The notes beneath the pieces were generated by a model, which was not told the DNA's origin, made no database searches, and was given only the letters and a program-made list of their open reading frames with translations. A stretch of DNA of 64,000 nucleotides from NCBI RefSeq assembly GCF_900103885.1, contig NZ_FNIM01000004.1, positions 62,001 to 126,000 on the forward strand, read 5' to 3'. Shown piece after piece: positions 35,823 through 45,342 of this stretch. Each line of letters opens with the position of its first letter. Positions within the stretch are counted from its first letter, which is position 1. A program made the position numbers and the translations under genes. This DNA is from Actinomyces ruminicola (GTDB lineage: Bacteria; Actinomycetota; Actinomycetes; Actinomycetales; Actinomycetaceae).

Positions 35823-36725
35823 TCACCGCAGCCCGAAGCGCCGCTCCTGACTCTCACGCACCACCTGCTGCGCCTGCCAGGTGATACCCGACAGCGGAAT
35901 GTACTCACCCGTCTCCTGCGTGTAACCACGCGCCACCGCCCAGTCCCAAATACGCGAGCACTGGGCCACCGCCTTCGCCTCCAGCGACGGAGGCCATGCC
36001 CCCATCCAGGTCAGCCCCATGAGCGCCACCGCCTGCCCGTCCGGCATCACCATGCAGGCATCCGCGCTCTTGACGACCTTCCCGAACGTGAGGCGGGCGA
36101 ACAGGCTGGTGCGCGACGTCGGCCACGGGAAGTCGCGTGTGCGCCCGTACACCTGCAGGTGAATCCCGGTCGCATCCATTACCGTGCGACTGCGCCGCAT
36201 GAGGACGACCAGCGCCAGCATCACCAGGCCCGTGAGCAGCGCCACCAGCATGTAGCCGACCCTCTCCGGCTCATTCACCAAGTACCACCCGGCGCTGTAC
36301 AGGCAGGCGACGCCGAAGCCCGCCACCAGCCAGAAGCCGACACCGCCGGTGGCCGTGAGGCTCGGCTTGAGCACGAGCCGCTCCTGCGAAAGCGGAATGG
36401 GCTTCAGCTCAACCTTCAGGGGCTGCTCCGCGCCCGCCATTCCCGGATGCTGGAAACCCGCGGGATACGGCTGCCCGGCCGACGGCGTCCTCGCCCCCTG
36501 GCCCGGTGGGGCACCCGGCTGCACGTAGCCGTAACCGGACTGCGCGGGGGCGTGTCCATACTGACCGTTCCCGGGTACCTGCCCGTAGCCCTGCGAACCG
36601 CGGTCAGGGGCTCCGCGCCTGCCGGGCCGACCGTACTGGTCGTAGCCCTGCGCGCCCGGGCTCAGGCCGTAGCCCTGTCCCTGCATCTCCTGGCCCTGAC
36701 CATGGCCCGGCGTCGGCTGCGTCAT
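35823..36725 (-). CDS. Two-TM membrane protein with Gly/Tyr/Gln/Pro-rich N-terminus
   Basis: 300 residues. Residues 1-100 are low-complexity (Gly, Tyr, Gln, Pro), like the tails of the pair at 5064-6296. Two membrane helices follow (VGFWLVAGFGVACLYSAGWY and MLVALLTGLVMLALVVLM), then a cytosolic C-terminal domain of about 110 residues (MDATGIHLQVYGRTRDFPWP; GLTWMGAWPPSLEAKAVAQC) like a PH-type bacterial domain. AGGAGG lies 6 bases before ATG 36725. Function unknown; it interrupts the plus-strand T7SS genes and may be an accessory membrane factor. Confidence 0.75.
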   Translation of the reverse strand: MTQPTPGHGQGQEMQGQGYGLSPGAQGYDQYGRPGRRGAPDRGSQGYGQVPGNGQYGHAPAQSGYGYVQPGAPPGQGARTPSAGQPYPAGFQHPGMAGAEQPLKVELKPIPLSQERLVLKPSLTATGGVGFWLVAGFGVACLYSAGWYLVNEPERVGYMLVALLTGLVMLALVVLMRRSRTVMDATGIHLQVYGRTRDFPWPTSRTSLFARLTFGKVVKSADACMVMPDGQAVALMGLTWMGAWPPSLEAKAVAQCSRIWDWAVARGYTQETGEYIPLSGITWQAQQVVRESQERRFGLR

Positions 36726-37047
36726 CTCAACCCTCCTTGTCACGGGATGATCATGGTAACGGCTGGGACTACTCGACGGAAACCGCGCAATCACGCGACG
36801 GCGAGGCAAACATCACTGCCTTTCACACCCACCTTGTGGTGACAGTCCGGACACGACTGGCGTAGCGTGTTCGTAACGTGGAGGTGCTCAGCCCCCTCGC
36901 GTCCGACGCTTCTGCGTCGGCGCGCCGGGTGGGGAGCACTCCCCACCTTCAGGCGTTCAGATCCATGCCCTCACCGGCTACGGTGAGTCATAAACAACCT
37001 AACCACTACAGACTTGCCACCCGCCCCTGCGAACAGTTGGAGACACA
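36726..37047. other. 322-bp intergenic region with three successive hairpins
   Basis: No gene seen. Three short stems with 4-base loops follow one another: 36904-36920 (CCGACGC/GCGTCGG), 36928-36947 (8-bp stem) and 36970-36987 (7-bp stem). They lie 60-145 bases before the GTG of the WXG-like gene and could form a structured leader or a terminator group. A promoter could not be assigned. Confidence 0.5.
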
Positions 37048-37455
37048 GTGTCCGGCAGATTCTCCGTCGACTACGACACCGCGACGAGCAACTCCTCCAA
37101 GATGGCCGCCGCCTCCGACGACTACGCCTCACCCGCGGCATCCAGCGTCGGCTCCGTCACCGCCAACCAGTCGTCCACCACGTGGTCCACCCACAGCGAG
37201 GCCTACATCTGCATGCGCGCCTACACCTCTGTGCTCGATCAGCTCCAGGCCTGCATCGCCTCCACACGTAAGGACCTGGACACCCTCAAGCAGGACTACG
37301 ACGCCGCCGTCACCGCCTTCACCGAGCAGGACGAGCAGAGCAAGGAAGACGCCGTTCAGACCCTGAAGAACTGGAGTCGCAACCGGGCCGAGATCCCCGA
37401 TACGTCAAAACCCAGAGGCCTGCCCGCCGGTGGTCCCCGCGCCACCGCAGAGTAG
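37048..37455 (+). CDS. Small helical T7SS substrate-like protein
   Basis: 135 residues, helical, no signal peptide: an N-terminal Ser/Ala-rich helix, a central turn with TTWSTHSEAY (a Trp-containing turn, though not a strict WXG), and a long second helix (VLDQLQACIASTRKDLDTLK). The tail is basic and Pro-rich. GGAG lies 5 bases before GTG 37048. It sits 83 bases upstream of a larger Ala/Gly-rich protein; such small/large pairs are typical T7SS co-substrates. Confidence 0.7.
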   Translation: MSGRFSVDYDTATSNSSKMAAASDDYASPAASSVGSVTANQSSTTWSTHSEAYICMRAYTSVLDQLQACIASTRKDLDTLKQDYDAAVTAFTEQDEQSKEDAVQTLKNWSRNRAEIPDTSKPRGLPAGGPRATAE

Positions 37456-37538
37456 CCCCCGCGGACTGCACCGCCAGATGCGGGCATACGCCTGGTGAAG
37501 ACGAAGAAGACTCAGAGGGACGCCGAAGGACACGCAGT

Positions 37539-38858
37539 ATGGGAACCAACTCCGCCGAGCTGAAGAAGATCCACGATCTCGACCTTGACGACTACGTGGA
37601 TGATGCCACTCTCGCCGGTATCCAGTCCGACCTGGTCTCCTGCGATGACACCATCCGCACCATCGCCGCCAGCCCCGCCTTCGAGGGCGAGACCCAACTC
37701 GCCGTAAACGGCGCGCTCGCCCAGCTCCAGGCAGAGGTGCGCAAGTGGCACGCGGCGGTGGCCCTCATCAAGTCCGCGCGCACCACTGCCCGTGATTCCA
37801 TGCGCACCGCCAAGCCCAAGTACGACGAGCTCGCCGACTTCACCACGGACAACATGAGCGAGGATACGGTCGCCGTTGAGAACCGGCGTGAGCGGCAGGC
37901 CGCCGAGGCCCTCGCTCCCATGGACGAGACCCTGACCGCATCCACAGACGCGTTGCGAGAAATCGACCTGTCGCGACCCGCCTTCGACCCGAACCGACAG
38001 GTGGACCAGACACCACTGGATGAGCTGCCGGGCTCCAATTCTGCCAGCCCCGGCGCAGGAGGCGGCTCCGGCTCGGGAGCGGGCTCCAACGGCGCAGGTG
38101 GCGCCGGCTCCGGCGGCGGGGGCGCCGTAGGAGCCGCCGCGGCCGCTTACGGTTCGGGGGCCACGGTTCCCCTTGCGACGTTCGGCACCGGCACGACGGC
38201 GATCGGCACCGCAGCCGTGACGTCGGTGTCGCGTCTGGTCGCACGCCCCCACACGGGCTACTCCGTCACCCAGGTGGACCGCTTCACCAGTAGCGTCAAC
38301 GGCGCCGACTTGCCGAAGGGTACCGCCTTCGCGACGGGGCGCTACACGGTTGAGAATGGCCGACTGGTGCCGCTCGGCTCCTCAGACCAGTCCCGATCCG
38401 GAGCTTCCGGCAACGCAGGACTCGTCATCGGGGCGGCAGGAACCACCGCGGCTGCCGCCGCCGCTGCCGCCGCTGTACGCGGATTGAGCGCAGCCTCAGC
38501 CGCCGCCGTACCCGGGCTGAACGGTGTCGCCACCGCCGGGTCCACAGCAGCACTTGGGGTCAACGGCAGCACCGGAATGGCGACCACCACCGCGGGCGGC
38601 ACCTCCGCACAGGGCAGCGGAGCAGCTGGATCCGGCGCGCAAGGTGCAGCCGGGCGTCCCGTCATGGGCGCCCCGGCCGGCGCGCGCGGCGCGGGCCAGT
38701 CGCGCAACCGTCGGCGTCCCCACGGCACCTATGACATCCCATTGCTGGAGGACGAGGTGCAGGAGGAGTACATCGGCGACCCGGGCCCAGCCGCACATGC
38801 AGGTTCGCGGGAGACCATCACCACTCCGGAGTGGACACGGGAATCCGACACCTGGTGA
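37539..38858 (+). CDS. Ala/Gly-rich T7SS substrate-like protein
   Basis: 439 residues without a signal peptide. The N-terminal ~145 residues are helical (AELKKIHDLDLDDYVDDATL; ALAQLQAEVRKWHAAVALIK), like the helical secretion domain of EspB/PPE-type substrates. The rest is Gly/Ala/Ser-rich with a small ordered patch near 235-280 (PHTGYSVTQVDRF; ATGRYTVENGRLVPL) and an acidic end. The function of the secreted part is unknown. GAAGGA precedes the ATG by about 8 bases. This is the last gene of the T7SS region. Confidence 0.7.
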   Translation: MGTNSAELKKIHDLDLDDYVDDATLAGIQSDLVSCDDTIRTIAASPAFEGETQLAVNGALAQLQAEVRKWHAAVALIKSARTTARDSMRTAKPKYDELADFTTDNMSEDTVAVENRRERQAAEALAPMDETLTASTDALREIDLSRPAFDPNRQVDQTPLDELPGSNSASPGAGGGSGSGAGSNGAGGAGSGGGGAVGAAAAAYGSGATVPLATFGTGTTAIGTAAVTSVSRLVARPHTGYSVTQVDRFTSSVNGADLPKGTAFATGRYTVENGRLVPLGSSDQSRSGASGNAGLVIGAAGTTAAAAAAAAAVRGLSAASAAAVPGLNGVATAGSTAALGVNGSTGMATTTAGGTSAQGSGAAGSGAQGAAGRPVMGAPAGARGAGQSRNRRRPHGTYDIPLLEDEVQEEYIGDPGPAAHAGSRETITTPEWTRESDTW

Positions 38859-38871
38859 TCCCCGGCCGCTC

Positions 38872-39576
38872 TCAGTCGTCCAGCTCCAGCAGCATGCGGG
38901 TATTGCCCAGGGTGTTGGGCTTGGCGCGGGCCAGGTCTAGGAACTCGGCGACGCCGTCGTCATGGCTGCGCAGCATCTCCACGAAGATGTCGGTGCCCAC
39001 GGGCGTGCCCTGAATCTCACGGAAGCCGTGGGCGGCGAAGAAGTCCACCTCGAAGGTCAGGCAGAACACCCGCCGCAGCCCCAGCGTGCGGGCGCGGTCG
39101 AGCAGGTTGCTCAGGATCGCGTGGCCCACGCCGTGATGCAGGTAGTCGCGGCGCACCGCCAGGGTGCGCACCTCGGCGATGTCGTCCCACATGACGTGCA
39201 GGGCGCCGCAGCCGATCAGCCCGGACTGATCGGCGCCGTCGAGCCTCCCGGCGCCCTCCGCGACCGTGAACTCCTGGATGTCCTCGAAGTAGTTGATCAG
39301 GTCCTTGCCGATCAGGATGCGCCGCTCCGCATAGGGGCGCACGAGTTCGGCAATGGCGCGGGCGTCGGCGGGGCGTGCCGGCCGCAGCACGGTGCGCCAG
39401 GCGGCGTCCTGGAAGCGGTCGGGCAGGTGAGCGGCGTCGTCGGTGGTGGAGACGGCAACCGGCGCCGACGTCCGCCCGGAGGACGGCGCCTCGCCGACGG
39501 CGTCCTCGCCCGCCACGCCGACCAAGGCGTCCGGCTCAGCGCTGGCGGTACTGCCCGTGTTGCACATGCTGCCCAT
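38872..39576 (-). CDS. argA: Amino-acid N-acetyltransferase (N-acetylglutamate synthase), ArgA type
   Basis: GNAT-fold enzyme making N-acetylglutamate from glutamate and acetyl-CoA, the first step of arginine synthesis; this short single-domain form replaces classical ArgA in many actinobacteria. The 234-residue product has a ~50-residue extension, then RPARPADARAIAELVRPYA, KDLINYFEDIQEF, CGALHVMWDDIAEVRTLAV and FCLTFEVDFFAAHGFREI, all typical. AAGGAG lies 10 bases before ATG 39576, which puts the start 41 bases inside the end of the upstream SorC gene. No other arg gene is adjacent. Confidence 0.9.
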   Translation of the reverse strand: MGSMCNTGSTASAEPDALVGVAGEDAVGEAPSSGRTSAPVAVSTTDDAAHLPDRFQDAAWRTVLRPARPADARAIAELVRPYAERRILIGKDLINYFEDIQEFTVAEGAGRLDGADQSGLIGCGALHVMWDDIAEVRTLAVRRDYLHHGVGHAILSNLLDRARTLGLRRVFCLTFEVDFFAAHGFREIQGTPVGTDIFVEMLRSHDDGVAEFLDLARAKPNTLGNTRMLLELDD

Positions 39577-40564
39577 AATCGCGCTTCTCCTTCCGTGCGG
39601 CCAGCGCCAGCACCGCGCGCGCGGTCGCGTCGTCGACCACCAGGTCGGTGGCCACGCGCGCACGCAGCGCCGCCAGCAGGGCGCGCGCCTTGCCGACACC
39701 CGCCACTACGCACAGTCTGCGTGGAATCCGGGACAGCTGCGCAGGGGTCGGACCGGTTGCCCGCCCATTGAGGGCAACATCACGCCAGGTGCCGTCCTGG
39801 CGCAGCATCACCGTGCACACGTCACCGACGACGCCGTCGCGCCGCAGCAATTCACGATCCTTCTCGGTCAGGTGTCCTCCGCTGTAGACCTGGCTGGGCA
39901 GGGCCGCCGCCGGATCCAGGGAGCCGACGCCGAACACGGCCGCGCTGGCACGATCCGCTAGCGCCAGGATGCGCCGCACTGAGCGCTCGGACCACATGGC
40001 CTCGCGGGTGGCGGCATGGTCGAAGAATGCCGGCACTGGGAAGGCGACGGCGCGCGCGCCGAGTCGCTCGGCGAAATCGCCCAGCACCTCCCCCACGTTC
40101 GGGCCGTCCCCCTCGGGGGCGGTGGCGCCGTTAAGCTGCACGACTGTCAGCCCCGGCACGCGCCGCCGAGGCAAGGCGGCGGAAACCTCCGACATGGTGG
40201 TGCCCCAGGCAGTCCCCAGCACCCCGTTCTCCGGGGCGAGCGTCACCAGCTCCTCGGCAGCGACGGCCGCAACCTGCTCCAGGCGGTGAATCTCCGTGGT
40301 GCCCTCACGCACCGGCACGATCCGCGCGGAGACGTTGAAGGTGTCGTGCAGTGCCGCCTCCAGGGTGCCGGCTCCCCCGGGAGCGGTCAGGGTGATGCGG
40401 ACGATGCCGTCGGCGCGCGCCCTGGCCAGCAGCCGGGAGACCGTGGAGCGCGATACGCCCAGGTGGCGGGCGATCACGTCCATGGTCTCCCCCTGCACGT
40501 AGTACATAGAGGCCGCCTCGTAGCACCGGCCGAGCGGAACCGTGCCGCCGGTCTCCTCCGTCAT
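39536..40564 (-). CDS. SorC/DeoR-type sugar-responsive transcription regulator
   Basis: 342 residues: an N-terminal helix-turn-helix (MDVIARHLGVSRSTVSRLLA at about 28-47) and a C-terminal sugar-phosphate-binding domain of the SorC family (GLTVVQLNGATAP, PVPAFFD, GVGSLDPAAALPSQVYSGG, VVAGVGKARALLAALR). Such regulators respond to phosphorylated sugars or polyols. GGAG lies 5 bases before ATG 40564; the upstream in-frame Met at 40618 lacks one. Its position beside glpABC suggests it may control the glycerol genes, but the target is not shown by sequence. Confidence 0.88.
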   Translation of the reverse strand: MTEETGGTVPLGRCYEAASMYYVQGETMDVIARHLGVSRSTVSRLLARARADGIVRITLTAPGGAGTLEAALHDTFNVSARIVPVREGTTEIHRLEQVAAVAAEELVTLAPENGVLGTAWGTTMSEVSAALPRRRVPGLTVVQLNGATAPEGDGPNVGEVLGDFAERLGARAVAFPVPAFFDHAATREAMWSERSVRRILALADRASAAVFGVGSLDPAAALPSQVYSGGHLTEKDRELLRRDGVVGDVCTVMLRQDGTWRDVALNGRATGPTPAQLSRIPRRLCVVAGVGKARALLAALRARVATDLVVDDATARAVLALAARKEKRDYGQHVQHGQYRQR

Positions 40565-40590
40565 CCACTCTCCCCCGTCGCACGACGACC

Positions 40591-40604
40591 TGCACGTTCG
40601 TGCA
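40591..40604. promoter_or_regulatory. Palindrome TGCACGTTCGTGCA, possible SorC operator
   Basis: A perfect 14-bp palindrome lies 27 bases upstream of the SorC-type gene start, followed by further CAAT/ATTA-rich sequence that could hold the promoter. Autoregulation is plausible but inferred. Confidence 0.4.
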
Positions 40605-40772
40605 CAATCGTTGCTCATTATCGCACGGGGTCAGTGGAGCCAATAGCGACGCCCTCTTACGGGACGATGACAACACTATCAAGGCGCTTGTTAGTGCGCT
40701 TACGCATAACACACCTCTCCGCGGCCCGGCGTCCAACCCACCCGGTTCGGGGAGGGTGCTCGACGCCGATGG

Positions 40773-42134
40773 TCAGGGGCGGCGCTCCGGCTTGGGCTCG
40801 ATGCCGGCCAGGCGGGACAGCCCGTAGGCGGCGTGCAGCACCCAGATCGGGTGCACCGTCTTCACACCGCTGGACTGCTCGATCTGCCAGCGGCAGGTCT
40901 CGGTGTCGCACACGGCCAGGTTCGGGTTGACCTCGCGCACGACGTCGAACAGGGGCTTGCCGACCGCCTGGGCGACCTCGTACTTCTCCCGCTTCAGCCC
41001 ATAGGTGCCGGCGATGCCGCAGCAGGCCCGGCCGGACTCGACCACGTGGAAGCCCGGCACCAGCTCCATGAGCTCGATCGCCGGCATACCCATGTTCTGC
41101 CCCTTGAGCTGGCAGGGGGCGTGGTAGGCGACGGTGGCCTCAATGCGGCGGAAGTGGTGGGGCAACTCGCCGGCGTCGTCGAGGTCGCGCAGGAACTCCG
41201 ACAACTCCACGGTGCGCGGGGAGACATCGGCGAGCGCCTCGGCGTCCACCCCCATGATCTCGTGAGCCTCGTGCTTGAGCATGCCCGCGCAGGAGCCGGA
41301 GGAGGACACGATGGTCAGGTCCTTCCCGGCGGCGACCAGCTGCTCGCACAGCCGCACCACGCTGGCGGAGGCCTGCCCGTACAGCCCGTTGGACTGGGCG
41401 GCCAGGCCGCAGCAGCCCTGCTTGGGGACGATCACCTCATAACCGATGTGCTCGAGCACCTCGATGGCGCGCTTGGAGGTCTCCACCTCGAAGTACCCGC
41501 CGGCACAGCCGTGGAAGAACACGATCGGGCCGCGCGAGCCGGCCGGAACCAGCGTGTGCGCACGCTTGGCGCGACGCCTGAGCCACTCGGCCAGCGACAT
41601 CGGCTGGGCGTGCGGCATGGGCGCGTCGCGGTGCACCCCGACCGTCTTCTCCATGAGCACCCGAACCGGCTTGTTGGCCAGGGCGGCATTGGCCAGCGGC
41701 GCAATCGGGGTCATCACCTTGCCCATCAGGGTGGTCTGGGTGATCAGCCGGTCGCGCACGGGCACCTGGCCGTGCTGGGCGCGCATGACGGCGCGGGCCT
41801 GGTTGTTCAGCTCGGCGACCTTAACGCCCTGCGGGCACACCCGCGTGCAGGTGCCGCAGGAGGAGCAGTAGTCGATGGAGTGGTCGACGCTCTCCCCGTT
41901 GCGGAAGCGTTCGGCCTGCGGGCCGACGAACTTCGGCCCGGGGAACAGCTCGGTGACCTCCATGACCGGGCACATCGTCTCGCAGATGGTGCACTTGACG
42001 CAGCAGTCCAGGCTGGCGCGGGCCAGCGAGTGGGCGGCGGTCTCGACGGCGGCGGCGCCGCTCCTCACCCGCGCCCCGCCCTTGCCGGGCAGCGGCAGGT
42101 CCCAGCGCTGGGCCAGGGTGTCGACGTCGAACAT
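40773..42134 (-). CDS. glpC: Anaerobic glycerol-3-phosphate dehydrogenase subunit C
   Basis: Iron-sulfur subunit passing electrons from GlpAB to the membrane quinone pool. The 453-residue product has two ferredoxin-type clusters, Cys45-48-51-55 (CVKCTICETMCP) and Cys90-93-96-100 (CSSCGTCTRVCP), followed by two CCG domains (KQGCCGLAAQSNG; ESGRACCGIAGTYG). Its ATG overlaps the glpB stop by 1 base (TGATG), so it is translationally coupled as the third gene of glpABC. Confidence 0.95.
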   Translation of the reverse strand: MFDVDTLAQRWDLPLPGKGGARVRSGAAAVETAAHSLARASLDCCVKCTICETMCPVMEVTELFPGPKFVGPQAERFRNGESVDHSIDYCSSCGTCTRVCPQGVKVAELNNQARAVMRAQHGQVPVRDRLITQTTLMGKVMTPIAPLANAALANKPVRVLMEKTVGVHRDAPMPHAQPMSLAEWLRRRAKRAHTLVPAGSRGPIVFFHGCAGGYFEVETSKRAIEVLEHIGYEVIVPKQGCCGLAAQSNGLYGQASASVVRLCEQLVAAGKDLTIVSSSGSCAGMLKHEAHEIMGVDAEALADVSPRTVELSEFLRDLDDAGELPHHFRRIEATVAYHAPCQLKGQNMGMPAIELMELVPGFHVVESGRACCGIAGTYGLKREKYEVAQAVGKPLFDVVREVNPNLAVCDTETCRWQIEQSSGVKTVHPIWVLHAAYGLSRLAGIEPKPERRP

Positions 42135-43597
42135 CAGTCCTGCTCCTTGCTCTTGTCGGGCCCGGCGGCCCCCGTGGATCTACCGGCTGCGGTGCTCTGC
42201 TCCGGGGGGACGGCGCAGCCGAGCTCGGCCAGTACGGCGTCGCCGGCGGCCTCGGCCGACCCGAGGGCGATACCCTCCCCGGACTTCTCGCTCCAGCGGA
42301 CGGCGCCCGCCAGGACGCCGCCGACGGCATGGACACCGACCAGGGCAGGCTCGCCGTCGGCTCCGAGCGGCCGCATCTGCGCATCGACCGCCACGCCGAC
42401 GCGGAACAGCCCCTGCGGCGCTCCCCAGTAGTCGTGGTGGATCAGGCGGCGCAGATTCTCGGCGCCGTCTGCGGTTACGCCCGCGAGCGGCAGGCCGAGG
42501 ACCGTGTCGGTGACCCGCCCGTGGGAGTCCATGTTCAGGGCCCCGGACTCGAAGCCGCCCGCGGCCAGCACGAAGGTCGCGGCGCGGTGCTCGCGGGGCC
42601 GTCCGGCGGCGGCGGTGGTGACCGACACCAGGCGGCCGCGCTCCACGCGGCTGTCGACGACGCGCGCGCCCATGACCACGCGCACGCGCTCGGCGGAGGC
42701 GAGCCGGTCCAGCCGGTGCTCCAGCCGCAGCCCGGGCACCGACGGCGGCACCAGGGGGATCTCGCCGACGGGGGCGCCCAGGCGCTCGGCGAGCTCCTGG
42801 AAGACGCCGGGGCGGTCCAGGCCGAGCACGGCGGGCAGCAGTACGGTCTCGCCGTCACGCACCTTGCCCTCCAGCAGGCGCGCCAGCCGGTCGATTCCGG
42901 CGGGGTCGTCCAGGGCGCGGGCGTGTCCGACGGCGTTGGTGTCGCTCTCGCCGGCGCGCGCCTCGAAGTCGACCGTCAGGGCGCGCGCCTGCACACGCCC
43001 GCCGTCCGGCAGCTCGCTGCGGCTCAGGTTCCCGGCGACCATGCCCGCGGTGAAGTCCTTGAGCCGGGCCAGGCCGACGACCAGGTAGCGGCCGCCGTCG
43101 CGCAGCACAGCGGCCTGCATGGAGGGCTGGACCAGCAGTGTGGGGCGCACGGCCCCCACTGCGGTGGGCAGCCACAGGTTCGCCGGGCCCGCCGCCGAGT
43201 CGTCACCCCCGGCTGCGCCCGCGGCCGTGTCCGGCCGCGCGGTGAGCAGCTCGGGGCCGACCAGGGCGGCGAAGCGGTCCACGCCGGCGGCCGTGGCGCG
43301 CCGACCGATCACGCGGTAGGGGTGCCCCTCGGGCAGCAGGTCGGCTGCGGCGATGGCGGCATAGGGGCGAGTGACGGCGCGGCGCGCGGACCGCTCCTCC
43401 GCGGTGGTTCCGGCGCCCGGCCCGGCGGGGCCGGCGGCGCCCCCGAGACGCCCGAGCACGTCGACCGTGCCCGGGGACAGGGCGAGGGAGCCCATGCCCT
43501 TGGTGACCAGGGTGACGGTGGCGCCGGCCCGGCGCAGCCGCAGGGCGGCGGCGTACCCCGATATTCCGGCACCGATGACGACGACGTCGCTGCTCAT
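42134..43597 (-). CDS. glpB: Anaerobic glycerol-3-phosphate dehydrogenase subunit B
   Basis: Flavoprotein subunit of the GlpABC complex. The 487-residue product begins with the FAD Rossmann motif VVIGAGISGYAAALRLRRAG and carries the second nucleotide-binding segment FVLAAGGFESGALNMD and the C-terminal GVHAVGGVLAG motif usual for the family. AGGAGG lies 7 bases before ATG 43597; its start overlaps the glpA stop by 4 bases. Confidence 0.94.
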   Translation of the reverse strand: MSSDVVVIGAGISGYAAALRLRRAGATVTLVTKGMGSLALSPGTVDVLGRLGGAAGPAGPGAGTTAEERSARRAVTRPYAAIAAADLLPEGHPYRVIGRRATAAGVDRFAALVGPELLTARPDTAAGAAGGDDSAAGPANLWLPTAVGAVRPTLLVQPSMQAAVLRDGGRYLVVGLARLKDFTAGMVAGNLSRSELPDGGRVQARALTVDFEARAGESDTNAVGHARALDDPAGIDRLARLLEGKVRDGETVLLPAVLGLDRPGVFQELAERLGAPVGEIPLVPPSVPGLRLEHRLDRLASAERVRVVMGARVVDSRVERGRLVSVTTAAAGRPREHRAATFVLAAGGFESGALNMDSHGRVTDTVLGLPLAGVTADGAENLRRLIHHDYWGAPQGLFRVGVAVDAQMRPLGADGEPALVGVHAVGGVLAGAVRWSEKSGEGIALGSAEAAGDAVLAELGCAVPPEQSTAAGRSTGAAGPDKSKEQD

Positions 43598-45342
43598 GCG
43601 CGGACCTCCTGTTTCTGGTCGGTGGCGGCGCGGGAAGCACCCGCCAGGGCTGCGGCGTCGGGGTCGAGCCGGGGCGGGGCGGCCAGGGCCGCCATGGCCG
43701 CAGCCATCTCCTCAGGCAGCTCCTCGCCGTCCTCGGCGTCCGCGATGGGCGTGGCCGCGGCGGCGGGGCGCGCGGCAGTGGGAAGGTCCTCGACGTCGAG
43801 GGTTCCCTGCAGCATCCAGAAGTCCAGCGCCGCCTCGCGGACCTGTTCGCCGTGCAGGATCGACCACAGCCCGATCCAGCGGTGCCGCAGGAAGGTGCGC
43901 AGCAGCTCGGTGGCGTCGGCGGCGTCGGCACGCCCCTGGCACACGTGCACGCCGGCGACGCGGGCGGCGCAGAAGCCGCCCTGGCACGGGCCCATGCCGA
44001 TGCGCAGCTGGCGGCGCAGGTCGTCGAAGGACGCGTCGGGCTGCTCATCCATCAGGTCGGTGAGCATCTTGCGGGTCACCAGCTCGCACTCGCATATCGT
44101 CTGGTTCTCCAGCCGGTCCTGCTCGCGCGCCGCCAGGCGGTGGGTGACGCGGTAGTTGCGGCCGTGCTCGGAGCCGGGGACGGCCTCGGCGTCGGTGGTG
44201 CAGGGCCTATCGACACCGAGCTCGGCGCAGACGGCGTCGACGGTGTTCTTGGCCATGAGTCGGTAGGTGGTGAGCTTGCCGCCGGCCACGGTGATCAGCC
44301 CGGCCAGCCCCTCGGCCTCGCTGTGCCGCAGCACGGTCATGCCGCGGCTCATGTGCCGGGTGTCGGTTCCGGACACGCGCTTGTCGCGCACCAGGGGGCG
44401 GGCGCCGGCCCAGGCGTGCACGGTGCGGGTCTGCCTGAAGCCGGGGATGAGCACCTCGCCGGCGTCGAGCATCTGGGCGACTTCCTCGCGGGGGATGAGC
44501 AGGTGGTCGGGGTCGGGCACGCGTCGGTCGGTGGTGCCGATGATGGAGACGGTGTGGTCGGGGACGATGATGTCTCCGTCGGAGGGCTGGACGCAGCGGT
44601 TGATGACGTGGTTCACCAGGCGGTGGTTGACGGCCACCATGATGCCCGCGCCGGCGACGATCTCAACGGCCTCGGAGCCGGCCATGGCGGCGAGCCGGCC
44701 GCCCCAGGGGCCGGCCGCGTTGACGACCATGGCGCATGAGATGGTCAGGTCCTCGCCGGTCTTGAGGCCATGAGCGCGCACGGCGACGACGCGCCGGTCG
44801 GCCCCCTCGCCCTCTACCACCAGGTCGGTGACCTCGTGATAGGTCAGGATCTCGGCGCCGTAGGCCCGGGCCGAGCGGGCGGCTCCCCAGACCATCTGCC
44901 AGCCGTCGACGGCGCCGTCGTTGACGGCGAAGGCGCGCTTGATACCGGGGTTGAGGCGCGGCTCTATGCGCAGGGCCTCCGACAGGCTGAGCTCCTCGCA
45001 GGCGACGCCCGCCTGCTGCGCACCGACCAGGAACTTGTCGGAGAAGGCCAGGTCGTCCTCGGGGGTGACGACGAACAGTCCCCCCGTGCACTCGATGGCG
45101 TCGGCGTGAATGCGGGAGATGATGGTGTTCTCCTCGGCGCACTCGCGGGCCGAGCCGGGATCGGAGACGACGTAGCGGCCGCCGGAGTGCACCAGCCCGT
45201 GGAAGCGTCCGGAGGTGCCCTGGGCGAGATCGGCTCGTTCCAGGAGCACAACGCTCATACCGCGCATCGCCGCGTCCCGGGCGACACCGACGCCGGTGGC
45301 GCCGCCGCCGACGACGACCACGTCGGCAGTCATGGCTCTCAC
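43594..45342 (-). CDS. glpA: Anaerobic glycerol-3-phosphate dehydrogenase subunit A
   Basis: Catalytic flavoprotein oxidising sn-glycerol-3-phosphate to dihydroxyacetone phosphate. The 582-residue product has the FAD motif VVVGGGATGVGVARDAAMRG, the family segment GTSGRFHGLVHSGGRYVV, a DAO-type domain, and a C-terminal BFD-like [2Fe-2S] region (Cys pairs in ICECELVT and GPCQGGFCAARV), followed by an Ala-rich tail longer than in enterobacterial GlpA. GTG 45342 is chosen because AGGAGG stands 7 bases upstream. First gene of glpABC, divergent from glpF. Confidence 0.95.
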   Translation of the reverse strand: MRAMTADVVVVGGGATGVGVARDAAMRGMSVVLLERADLAQGTSGRFHGLVHSGGRYVVSDPGSARECAEENTIISRIHADAIECTGGLFVVTPEDDLAFSDKFLVGAQQAGVACEELSLSEALRIEPRLNPGIKRAFAVNDGAVDGWQMVWGAARSARAYGAEILTYHEVTDLVVEGEGADRRVVAVRAHGLKTGEDLTISCAMVVNAAGPWGGRLAAMAGSEAVEIVAGAGIMVAVNHRLVNHVINRCVQPSDGDIIVPDHTVSIIGTTDRRVPDPDHLLIPREEVAQMLDAGEVLIPGFRQTRTVHAWAGARPLVRDKRVSGTDTRHMSRGMTVLRHSEAEGLAGLITVAGGKLTTYRLMAKNTVDAVCAELGVDRPCTTDAEAVPGSEHGRNYRVTHRLAAREQDRLENQTICECELVTRKMLTDLMDEQPDASFDDLRRQLRIGMGPCQGGFCAARVAGVHVCQGRADAADATELLRTFLRHRWIGLWSILHGEQVREAALDFWMLQGTLDVEDLPTAARPAAAATPIADAEDGEELPEEMAAAMAALAAPPRLDPDAAALAGASRAATDQKQEVRA

